Shown in pieces: positions 1 to 8,372 of a stretch of 64,000 nucleotides of DNA (position 1 is the stretch's first letter; each line of letters opens with the position of its first letter). This DNA comes from Adiantum capillus-veneris. Taxonomy: Eukaryota; Streptophyta; Polypodiopsida; Polypodiales; Pteridaceae. The stretch covers positions 93,283,476-93,347,475 of the forward strand of contig CM043944.1 of assembly GCA_014529385.2 (NCBI GenBank), read 5' to 3'. Made by a program: the position numbers and the translations under genes. Under the pieces are notes generated by a model. It was given only the letters and a program-made list of their open reading frames with translations, made no database searches and was not told where the DNA came from.

Positions 1-645
1 GAAGATGAGGTGATATATAAAGGAACCCTTCCCGGAGGAAACATTTGAACCCTTTGGATGGGATCAAATACTGGCGACTCTTGATGTCTTGCGTAAACAA
101 AATAACAAACACCACCTTCTACAACAAGGAAGATTATGATATAAGACCCTTCCTAATGATTTTGGATGTCCAAGAAATTGAAGACACTTCGAAGACCACA
201 GAAACATAATGGGTAAGTGATTGTAAACGGATAGTGGAAGAAATTTCGTATGGAAAAAATCTCAAGTAATTTGGAACACGAAATTGCCAAAAAGAGAAAT
301 GAACCAATTTTCTATGAGTTCCCTAACCAAAAATAGCAAAGACAACAAAGATATCAAAGAAAAATGAAACAAGAAACAAAAGAAAAATTTTGAGAAAAAC
401 ATGCCAAAGTTGGTAAATAAAACGCAATATTTTATGCTCATCGGAGTGGATGATTGTGTCCGAGACAAAATAACAAGGAAGCCAATGAAATCGACAAGTT
501 CTTGGGCAAAGTAAAAAAAACAGAGCAAGAAACAACTAAAAAGGGAAAACCAAAAAATCGCCAAGGATGTCCAAAACGGAGCGCAAGAGTGAATACCAAA
601 AATTAAAACGGACATTAAAAGAGGTTTGGACTATGGAAATGGAGA
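1..645 (+). other. Decayed upstream part of element H
   Basis: No clean reading frame. One + frame around 120-230 keeps a coding-like run (it includes YYNKEDYDIRPFLMILDVQE) before stops accumulate, so this is probably element H sequence upstream of RT. I looked for a protease motif (D-[ST]-G or ILG.PW) and found none. Small minus-strand ORFs here are A/T-rich shadows. Assignment to H rests only on its position next to the RT linker at 646. Confidence 0.35.
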
Positions 646-1170
646 GTGAGGGAGAATCTGACTCATACAAGTTTGATGCACCCTCTCATTACAAAAAATA
701 CACCATTTAAGATCCAACACATTGTGTTGGAACAATCTATGCAAGAGCTGAAGGAACCACAAACATCGTATGATGGACTTGAAAATGCAAACAAGCTAGA
801 TTTGGTCGAACCAAGAGAAGAACCAAAGCTTGCTTACATCACCACAGATCTTACTAAGGAAGAGGAACGGCTGTTGATAAATACCCTCAAACAATATAGA
901 GATGTATTTGCCTAATCTTACAAAGATGTGAAAGAGGTAGATCCTAACATTTGCCAATACACATCACCTTTGAAGAACGACACAAAACTGCGCATGCAAC
1001 GTCCATACACCTACAACAAAACTCTTACAAGAAAAAATTAAGAAAGAGATAGACAAACTAAAGGAAGTAGAATTTTATCTATGAGATTGAACACATGGAG
1101 TGGGTGTCACCAATTGTCGTGGTGCCTAAAAAGAACAATAAACTGCAAGTGTGTGTAAATCTCAAGCAAG
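646..1170 (+). pseudogene. Element H, Ty3/gypsy pol: linker and N-terminal part of reverse transcriptase
   Basis: An 89-codon open frame ends with KQYRDVFA, the segment that lies just before RT in many plant Ty3/gypsy polyproteins. After a stop at 913-915 the frame goes on with SYKDVKEVDP and RPYTYNK, then, after frame changes, WVSPIVVVPKKNNKLQVCVN, the RT block A region. RT is cut at 1170 inside the ...VNLKQVN... block by the 17.2-kb element A and resumes at 18391 with NYPLP. The piece is a pseudogene (stops, frameshifts) and the oldest layer of the window. Confidence 0.85.
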
Positions 1171-1668
1171 TAAACTGTAAGGTTTCCAGTTTCTAAAACC
1201 TTAAAGATTGTATAAAGCTTAATTCAACTGATATGATTATTGAAAAAGCAATGTAGAATTGTCCGACCGTGGCAAATATTGGTATTTTTGAAATCTTAAG
1301 CACAACAAACCCTGGGCTAGAAATTTTCAGAATCATATTCCGATAAAATCTGGAAAATTTATAGGCCCTGAAAGGTTACACTGAAATTCAATTAGTTAAG
1401 TAAAATTGGATGGTTTCAGTAATTATTATTACCAAAGAGTTTCTTATCCTAAGGTTCTAGAAATTACTGATATTTCCAATTTTCATCATTAAAAATCATT
1501 GAAAATAGTAAAAATCCATTCTGGAAGCTGAGGGGGGTTGTGTGGGGTAATGATGAACTCTCCAGATTAGAATTAGCAGCAGGGGGCATTTTTTGACTTG
1601 TTGGAGACTTCTTGAACTGCAAGCAACTGCCTTTTACAGCCTGTGAGAGCTTGTGAGTGCCATAAAAC

Positions 1669-1677
1669 TATAAATAG
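1669..1677 (+). promoter_or_regulatory. TATA box of element A 5' LTR (first copy)
   Basis: TATAAATAG followed by GACCCC and, about 30 bp on, a TTGGACAGACTCGG tract where transcription would begin. The identical motif with the same surroundings is at 14768-14776 in the 3' LTR, as expected for the U3 promoter. The start site itself is inferred. Confidence 0.75.
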
Positions 1678-2199
1678 GACCCCTTGCTTCACAAATTGGA
1701 CAGACTCGGAGCCTTGACACACACTCTCTCATCTAGAGAGAACGCTACGCAGAAATCACTAGAGATTAAGCTCTAGTCGATTAACCTAAACGGTAATTAG
1801 CCTAATCCTTCTTAATTAGCAAGGCTAGATTAATCTATTTTGTTAATAAATCAAAGATTAAGCCTATGTATAGTCATAAACTTTCTCTTAATTAATTATT
1901 CTCTGCTAATTGTTGTAATTAAGCTTGGTAATGTTAAGCTAATTAATTATCCTATCATATTAGGACTGAAATTAGTCAAATTAACCATGAATTAATGGAA
2001 AATATATTAATTAAGCTTAGATTAAGTTGAGGTAATTATCAGAGCTGCATTAGACAGTCATTAAGCTAGGAAAATTATCTTATAATTTTCTGAGTAATTT
2101 TCTTAATTAATTCGGCAGAATTACACTGTTTTTTAGAGAAAATTAAAGAGGAAAATAATCAAATTGATTCAAAATGCTTTGAGCTATTTATCAATAGTT

Positions 2200-4850
2200 A
2201 ATTATATGTTAGGAAACCCGTGATAATTAGGAGAAGCTCAGATAAATCATTTATCTAATTACTTTAGTAGAAATACTCTGCTTTTAAGACAAATTAAATA
2301 GGAAAACTTAGCAAATGGATTCAAATTGAATTTGGTTATTTATCAAAGGTTAAATACATGTGAGGAAATCCGTGATAATTAGGAGAAGCTCAGATAATTA
2401 CTTTAGCAAAAATAGTCTGTTTTTGGGAAAAATTAAATAAGTGAAATTAGCAAATAGATTGAAATTGAATTGAGTTATTTATCAGAGGTCAATTACATGT
2501 TAGTAAACGCATGATAATTAGGAGAAGCTCAGATAATTAATTTATCTAATTACTTTAGAAAAAATACTATATTTTTAATACAAATTAAATAGGGGAAATT
2601 AGTAAATGGATTTAAATTAAATTGATTTATTTATTAGAGGCTAATTAAATGTTAAAAAACCCATGATAATTAGGAGAAGCTTAGATAATTAATTTATCTA
2701 ATTACTTTAGCAAAAATACTTTGTTTTTAGGACAACTTAAATAGGGGAAATTATCAAATGAATTCAAATTGAATTGATTTATTTTCCAAAGGTTAATTAC
2801 ATGTTAAAAAATCCATGATAATTAGGAGAAGCTCAGATAATTACTCAAAGTTATAGGCCCTGAAAGGTTACACTGAAATTCAATTAGTTAAGTAAAATTG
2901 GATGGTTTCAGTAATTATTATTACCAAAGACTTTCTTATCCTAAGGTTCTAGAAATTAATGATATTTCCAATTTTCATCATTAAAAATCAGTGAAAATAG
3001 TAAAAATCGATTCTGGAAGCTGAGGGGGGCTGTGTGGGGTAATGATGAACTCTCCCAGACTAGATTTAGCAGCAGGGGGCGTTTTTTGACTTGTTGGGAA
3101 CTGCTTGAACTGCAAGCAACTGCCTTTTACAGCCTGTGAGAGCTTGTGAGTGCCAGAAAACTATAAATAGGACCCCTTGCTTCACAAATTGGACAGACTC
3201 GGAGCCTTGACACACACTCTCTCATCTAGAGAGAACGCTACGCAAAAATCACTAGAGATTAAGATCTAGTCAATTAACCTAAACGGTAATTAGCCTAATC
3301 CTTCTTAATTAGCAAGGCTAGATTAATCTATTTTGTTAATAAATCAAAGATTAGGCCTATGTATAGTCATAAACCTTCTCTTAATTAATTATTCTCTTCT
3401 GATTGTTGTAATTAAGCTTGGTAATGTTAAGCTAATTAATTATCCTATCATATTAGGACTGAAATTAGCCAACTTAACCATGAATTAATGGAAAATATAT
3501 TAATTAAGCTTAGATTAAGTTGAGGTAATTATCAGAGCTGCATTAGACAGTCATTAAGCTAGGAAAATTATCTTATAATTGTCTGAGTGATTTTCCTAAT
3601 TAATTCGGCAGAATTACACTGTTTTTTAGAGAAACTTAAAGGGGAAAATAATCAAATTGATTCAAAATGCTTTGAGCTATTTATCAGTAGTTAATTATAT
3701 GTTAGGAAACCCGTGATAATTAGGAGAATCTCAGATAATTCATTTACCTAATTACTTTAGTAGAAATACTCTGTTTTTAAGACAAATTAAATAGGGGAAT
3801 TTAGCAAATGGATTCAAATTGAATTTAGTTATTTATCAAAGGTTAATTACATGTTAGGAAACCGGTGATAATTAGGAGAATCTTAAATAATTACTTTATC
3901 TAATTACTTTAGCAAAAACACTCTATTTTTGGGACAAATTAAATCAGAAAAATTAGCAAATAGATTCAAATTGAATTGAGTTATTTATCAGAGGTTAAAT
4001 ACATGTTATTATACCCATGATAATTAGGAGACATTCAGATAATTAATTTATCTAATTACTTTAGCATAAATACTATATTTTCAGGACAAATTAAAAAGGG
4101 GAAATTAGCAAATGGATTTAAATTGAATTGAGTTATTTATCAGAGCCTAATTACATGTTAGTAAACTCGTGATAATTAGGAGAAGCTTAGATAGTTAATT
4201 TATCTTATTACTTTAGCAAAACTACTCTTTTTTTAGGATAGATTAAATAGAGGAAATTAGCAAATGGATTTAAATTGAATTGAGTTATTTATCACACGTT
4301 TATTACATGTTAAAGAACCCGTGATAATTAGGAGAAACTCAGATAATTAATTTATTTAATTACTTTAGAAGAAATACTCTATTTTTAGGACAAATTAAAT
4401 AAGGGAAACTAGCAAATGGATTCAAATTGAATTGAGTTATTTATCAGAGGTTAACTAGATGTTAGGAAATTTATGATAATTAGAAGAAGCTCAGATAATT
4501 AATTTATCTAATTACTTTAGCAAAAATACTTTGTTTTTAGGAAACATTAAATAGGAAAAATTAGCAAATAGATTTAAATTCAATTGATTTATTTATCAGA
4601 GGTTAATTACATATTTAAAAAATCACAATAATTAGAAAAAGCTCAGATATTTAGTTTATCTAATTACTTTTGAAAAAAATACTCTATTTTTGAGACAAAT
4701 TAAATAGGGGAAATCAGTAAATAGATTCAAAATGATTTGAGTTATTTATCAGAGGTTAATGATACCTTAGAAAACCCGTGATAATTATGTGAAGCTCAGA
4801 TAATTAATTTATTTAATTATCATGATAAAATTACATTAATTTTAGGAGTA
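2200..4850 (+). repeat. ~150-bp tandem repeat array in element A 5' LTR (interrupted)
   Basis: Units recur about every 150 bp, marked by GATAATTAGGAGAAGCTCAG near 2223, 2375, 2517, 2667 and 2817 and, after the duplicated promoter segment, near 3715, 3868, 4020, 4170, 4324, 4473, 4620 and 4780. Each unit also carries TTTATCTAATTACTTTAGC and a GGACAAATTAAATAGG block. The array is A/T-rich, non-coding and would be transcribed as part of the RNA leader. The 3' LTR has the matching array at about 15290-16410. Confidence 0.85.
2852..4340 (+). repeat. Second copy of a ~1.49-kb segment in element A 5' LTR, with a second promoter
   Basis: The stretch starting ATAGGCCCTGAAAGG at about 1360 recurs at about 2851, offset by roughly 1.49 kb, and runs through U3, the TATA box (3162-3170 repeats 1669-1677), the leader and into the ~150-bp array. 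The 3' LTR has only one copy. Unequal recombination between the tandem arrays of two LTR copies is the simplest origin, since the joint lies inside the array (after GATAATTAC at about 2842). Confidence 0.85.
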
Positions 4851-5501
4851 AATAAAATGGGAAATATAGTAAATTAATCCAAAAATCTTTGATATAAATA
4901 TCAGAGGCAGAACACACCTTGGAGAATCCATGATAAATACCCCAACCTCAGATAAATAGTTTAGTATTTATCTTCAATAAAAGTAATCAATTTTGCGTAT
5001 AAAATAGACAAGGAAATTAGTAAATGAAATTATATAATTACCAAATAAATACCTGAGGTCCAGAATCACTATTGAAGGGTGTGAAAATTACCTCAACATA
5101 AGTGGATGGTATAACAAGTTACTATCAGTAAAATCTTACCTAATTTACACCATAAGTATAGGAGGAAAAGGTTATAAATCAAATTTATGAAAATTTCTAA
5201 AGGTAGAACATATTCAGTTACAATTTAGGGTGAGTAATCCATTAGCCGATGGAAATTTATAATTTACTAAGGCTAAAATAGAATATAGACTAAGGATAAA
5301 CCTAGTTAAAGGACTTCCAAATTAAATGGTAATTATGGGAAATTACTTATAATATAAAAAAGTTATAGGAGGAACATCTCATCAAATTAACTATCAAAGA
5401 TACCTACTTACTCCAAAAATACTTTTTTTTTGTAAAAAAGGAAAAAGAAGATTATTCAATTAAACTTCTGATCGATTAAGTCTTTTTATAAGGCTGCCGA
5501 C

Positions 5502-5666
5502 ATGGCTCCAAAGAGAACCAGGGTAAATCCTCTTACCGAGGAAGAGGATGTTAGCAAAAAAAGAAAGAAAGCCACTAATGACCATGAGGCTGGGCCTACT
5601 AGCCATAGACCGACGGAGGAAAGTTTGCAGGCTCCAGCCCAGCAGCGCATGGACGAGCAGTCCCAG
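5502..5666 (+). CDS. Candidate gag exon 1 of element A, inside the 5' LTR
   Basis: ATG opens 55 codons beginning MAPKRTRVNPLTEEEDVSKK, basic then Gln/Glu-rich, ending ...RMDEQSQ at CAG followed by GT (5667-5668), a possible splice donor (CAG/GTGGAT, weak after GT). Joining after this CAG to the acceptor TTTCAG at 12533-12538 keeps phase 0 and leads straight into Gag. The copy in the 3' LTR (17081-17245) differs by one base (Ala to Thr codon), fewer changes than in flanking LTR sequence. Downstream in-frame codons run on to 5720, so an unspliced 72-residue product is the alternative. Splicing is inferred. Confidence 0.55.
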
Positions 5667-6221
5667 GTGGATTTCTATTTTGTTCAATTAAATCTTTTAA
5701 AGTTCATTTTTATAAGTTAGCATTGCATATGTAAGAAGTGAGTAAGAATCAGAAAAGGAATAATTGACCAAAAACGGAAGGTAACTTCCAACGTGCATTT
5801 ATTTATAATGTAGGAAAGAATTGTTTGGGTTGTAGGAAAGAATTGTTTGGGTTAAAACTGGTTGAATGAGGAAAGATATGATTGATCATCCTTAAGACAG
5901 CTTGTCTCAAGACACCTCCGACTCCTTGGTATATTTTGATGATAATGATTGGCTTTCTAACCACGGATAAGTCGGTTACCCCCATGAACGATGAGTTTCT
6001 ACTCCGTGTCATGTCTTGTTGTTTCTACATAAGTTAGGATACCGTTTTTTATCCTAGGGGAGCCGTCCGGTTGTGTGGGCACCTGGTTTGGTGTATGGGC
6101 ACCCAGAACCTTGGGTGGGGGTTTATCCACTCCGGATTATGAATAAGGAATGGGTGCCGTTTTTTCACCCTTAGGTGGTCTTGAGACAAGAAGAGTACTA
6201 GTCATGGTTATTATGGACAAT

Positions 6222-6295
6222 GTTTTGATTGACAGTACCCTGTCAATCAAAACATCTTTAACCTTAAGACAGTACACTGTCTTAAGTTTAAAGAT
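6222..6295 (+). repeat. Two adjacent near-perfect hairpins in element A 5' LTR
   Basis: First hairpin: arm GTTTTGATTGACAG (6222-6235), loop TACC, arm 6240-6253 perfectly complementary. Second: a 19-base arm at 6254-6272, loop TACA, and a 19-base arm at 6277-6295 with one mismatch. In the 3' LTR the equivalent place (17801 on) has only the left arm of the first and the right arm of the second joined by TACC, so the middle 37 bp are an insertion or a deletion unique to one LTR. Confidence 0.9.
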
Positions 6296-6845
6296 GTCTG
6301 TTTTCTAAAAGAATGCTTTCAATGCTGTCTTCAAGGAATTATTGTGATGGAACGTTAAAAGAGACCATTATTTTAAATGTTAAAACAATGTGATAATAAG
6401 ATAAATGAATCTTGTGTGAGTGCGGGGTGGTAAGTGGGGATTGACTAAGGTTGTCAATCATGGACGGGTGGACCTGATTAGTCAAGTAACTATCCATCCC
6501 TGCATACTAAAACGTTTAGAAAACTTCTTTACTTGGAAGAGGAGTCCACCAACGGTTGTGCCCTTACATCTGTTAGAGGAAAAAAAGCGTTGGTTGAGGA
6601 TACCTTAGCCCAATTGTGGCAGTTATAGGGCCGAAATAGTTTTTTGGACTTTTAATACGTTGTCCCGTTTTCGCTGCGAGACAGGATTAGGTCTTCTTCT
6701 AAGGCTATAGACCCAAGCCATTGTCAATGGTAAAGGTCTATTCCTTGGATTTTTCTTGTTTAGAGACTCTAATTTTTATCAGACCTAGAGACCTCTCAAG
6801 GATCCCATCCCGATCTTGGTATTGGCAGGTTGGGGACCTTACAAG

Positions 6846-6859
6846 TGGTATCATAGTAT
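6846..6859 (+). other. Primer binding site of element A (degenerate, initiator-Met type)
   Basis: TGGTATCATAGTAT begins two bases after the LTR end; the usual plant initiator-Met PBS is TGGTATCAGAGC, so one position in the first 11 differs. It would lie inside the predicted gag intron (5667-12538). Confidence 0.7.
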
Positions 6860-7000
6860 GTGTTAACTAAAGTCTTGGACCTAGGAAAAAGTTTAAGGCA
6901 TTAAGTTGAAATAAGTGATCTTTGACAAATTCAATTAAAGACGTATTTAATTAAAAGAAGGGAGTGAAAGGAAGAGAGAGAATCATCCCTATCCTTGCAG

Positions 7001-7225
7001 GAAAATTTTCATCAGGCCTATTTCAAATTCCTGGATTTCAACATTAGGTTTATGAGGGCTTGCTTATCCCAAGATTATTCAATGCGAAAAAGCGTGATGA
7101 AATGGTTGGATAATAGATTTTCTCCTTCCACTTGGAGAATCAAGTGGTCAGGATCTGGTGGAATTTTCTTCATTGATGCGGGAGAATTAGAAGGTTTTAG
7201 AACTAAATATGAAGAAACTCAAATG
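7001..7225 (+). pseudogene. Unrecognised ORF upstream of gag in element A, first part
   Basis: Directly after a splice-acceptor-like CTTGCAG (6994-7000) an open frame of 75 codons runs (ENFHQAYFKFLDFNIRFM..., later FSPSTWRIKWSGSGG) until element N cuts it at 7226-7230. The acceptor is in phase 0 with exon 1 in the LTR, so a spliced product is possible. The continuation right of N (12089-12327) is in a different frame by one base. I do not recognise the family. Some plant Ty3/gypsy elements (Ogre/Tat) carry an extra ORF before gag, but I see no motif linking this to theirs. Confidence 0.4.
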
Positions 7226-7230
7226 GGCCG

Positions 7231-7635
7231 TGTTAGTGCCTGATTTATCAGGGCTTTCAGGGCAGTCAGGCTATTACTTTTTGAACTATAACTAAAGACC
7301 TTTAACTTTTGAACCTTAGGGATATGTGGACATTAGTACTTATAATTTTGGGTAGTTGTGAATGTACCTTATGGTATCTGATGACGAGGGGTAGTTATGG
7401 GCATTCCTGTCGATGCAGTTCTCTCTCTCCTGATCTCGTACTACTGTTTACTCTCTGTAATTGGGTGATGATGATGAAGATAATCTGATGGCAGTCTCTC
7501 TTCCTCTTCCTTATGGTGTTCTTTACTTATTTACTTTGTTGTATTGTGTATGAATACTCAGTGTACTGTTCCTGTTTCCTGAATAACTGCATGTTACTTG
7601 CATTGAATACCTGTTAGGGCTGTGTGCCCCTAACA
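7231..7635 (+). repeat. 5' LTR of element N
   Basis: 405 bp, TGTTAGTGCCTG...GTGCCCCTAACA, equal in length to 11679-12083 with roughly five differences. No clear TATAAA box is visible; CTCTCTC and a GATGATGATGAAGATAA stretch are present. The long ORF side of N lies to its right. Confidence 0.95.
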
Positions 7636-7637
7636 TT

Positions 7638-7661
7638 TGGCGATCCTGCAATGGGTTCGAA
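7638..7661 (+). other. Candidate primer binding site of element N
   Basis: TGGCGATCCTGCAATGGG begins two bases after the LTR and continues TTCGAA. The leading TGG matches the complement of a tRNA CCA end, and TTCGAA resembles the T-loop sequence, suggesting pairing that could extend through the acceptor stem into the T arm. It is not the initiator-Met sequence used by neighbouring elements. The tRNA is not identified, and the acceptor spacing seems one or two bases off. Confidence 0.5.
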
Positions 7662-7691
7662 TTTTGCCTAAAACCATATGGGTGCTAAGGA

Positions 7692-7832
7692 ATGAATCAC
7701 ATCGGCGACCTGTTCCCTGATAGTGACCATTTGCGGGATTTTGTGAACTGGAAAACACCGGGGGAAGAGTCTGAGGAGTATGCATCACAATTCTTGAAAG
7801 AATTCTACCCACAACTGCCCAGCGAAGTCTGA
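7692..7832 (+). CDS. Small ORF (46 residues) at the start of element N
   Basis: ATG after the PBS opens MNHIGDLFPDSDHLRDFVNW... and ends LPSEV at a TGA. EEYASQFLKEFYPQLP is weakly like the first helices of plant Gag proteins, but it is too short to assign. It may be the truncated start of a gag whose remainder has decayed before the next ORF (7961). Confidence 0.35.
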   Translation: MNHIGDLFPDSDHLRDFVNWKTPGEESEEYASQFLKEFYPQLPSEV

Positions 7833-7960
7833 ATTCTCATTCTCGAAAAGGTAGTTACAAAACTGTTACCCTTTGGAGCCTGTAATTTACCTTCAAACTA
7901 CAATGTGCATAATCAAAGAATGCTAGTACAGTATTCTAGAGAAGGGAGAAGCAGCAATGC

Positions 7961-8362
7961 ATGAGTGAATCAGGGCAGGGGTCCTATGTACCACAACATT
8001 CATATGGAACAAGGCTTATATTAAGAAGGGAGTTCTCTACAAGAGGAAGACAAGGAGAAGAGTCGGGTAATGAACTGCATGAACCTGAAAACAGGCTGCA
8101 GGAAACCCTACCTGCAAACCAGGAAGGCCAACAAACAACTCATCCCACATCATACCCACTTTTGGGACCATTGCTCAATGTATTGTTAGCCCAAACAGTT
8201 TTGAAGTCTCTGTGCAGTTTCTGTGAAAATTATGTGCAGTTTGTTGCAGAATGTAGTTTCAATTTTTCAGTTTACAGACTACAGTTTCAGGTATTTCAAT
8301 TTGCAATGCATTTTAAGCAGTTTCAGGGTTTAAAGAGGTACAAATGCTCTCTATTCTTTTGA
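7961..8362 (+). CDS. Hypothetical ORF (133 residues) in element N
   Basis: Starts MSESGQGSYVPQHSYGTRL, is polar and Gln-rich in its first half and hydrophobic/aromatic in the second (FSVYRLQFQVFQFAMHFKQF). It ends 10 bases before the 976-codon ORF, which is in another frame. Family unknown. The first 60 residues read like coding sequence; the rest may be fortuitous. Confidence 0.3.
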   Translation: MSESGQGSYVPQHSYGTRLILRREFSTRGRQGEESGNELHEPENRLQETLPANQEGQQTTHPTSYPLLGPLLNVLLAQTVLKSLCSFCENYVQFVAECSFNFSVYRLQFQVFQFAMHFKQFQGLKRYKCSLFF

Positions 8363-8372
8363 TGGGTGATTA

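Larger units (their letters stand above)
1176..6843 (+). repeat. 5' LTR of element A (5668 bp)
   Basis: Starts TGTAAGGTTTCC and ends GGGGACCTTACA; it aligns with 14274-18385. U3 is about 0.5 kb to the TATA box at 1669. The transcribed R/U5 part is therefore about 5 kb, which is exceptional. It contains a ~150-bp tandem repeat array, a duplicated promoter segment, a short coding exon (5502-5666) and paired hairpins (6222-6295). The 3' LTR lacks the duplicated segment and the hairpin insertion, so the two LTRs have been restructured since insertion or came from different templates. Confidence 0.92.

Noticed and set aside
2200-4850. CRISPR-like regular repeats
   Set aside because: Units are about 150 bp, contiguous and A/T-rich with no unique spacers; this is a tandem array in an LTR of a plant retroelement.
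5460-5687. 75-codon minus-strand ORF in the A LTR (also 17039-17266)
   Set aside because: Shadow of the + strand exon-like ORF at 5502; no domain seen.
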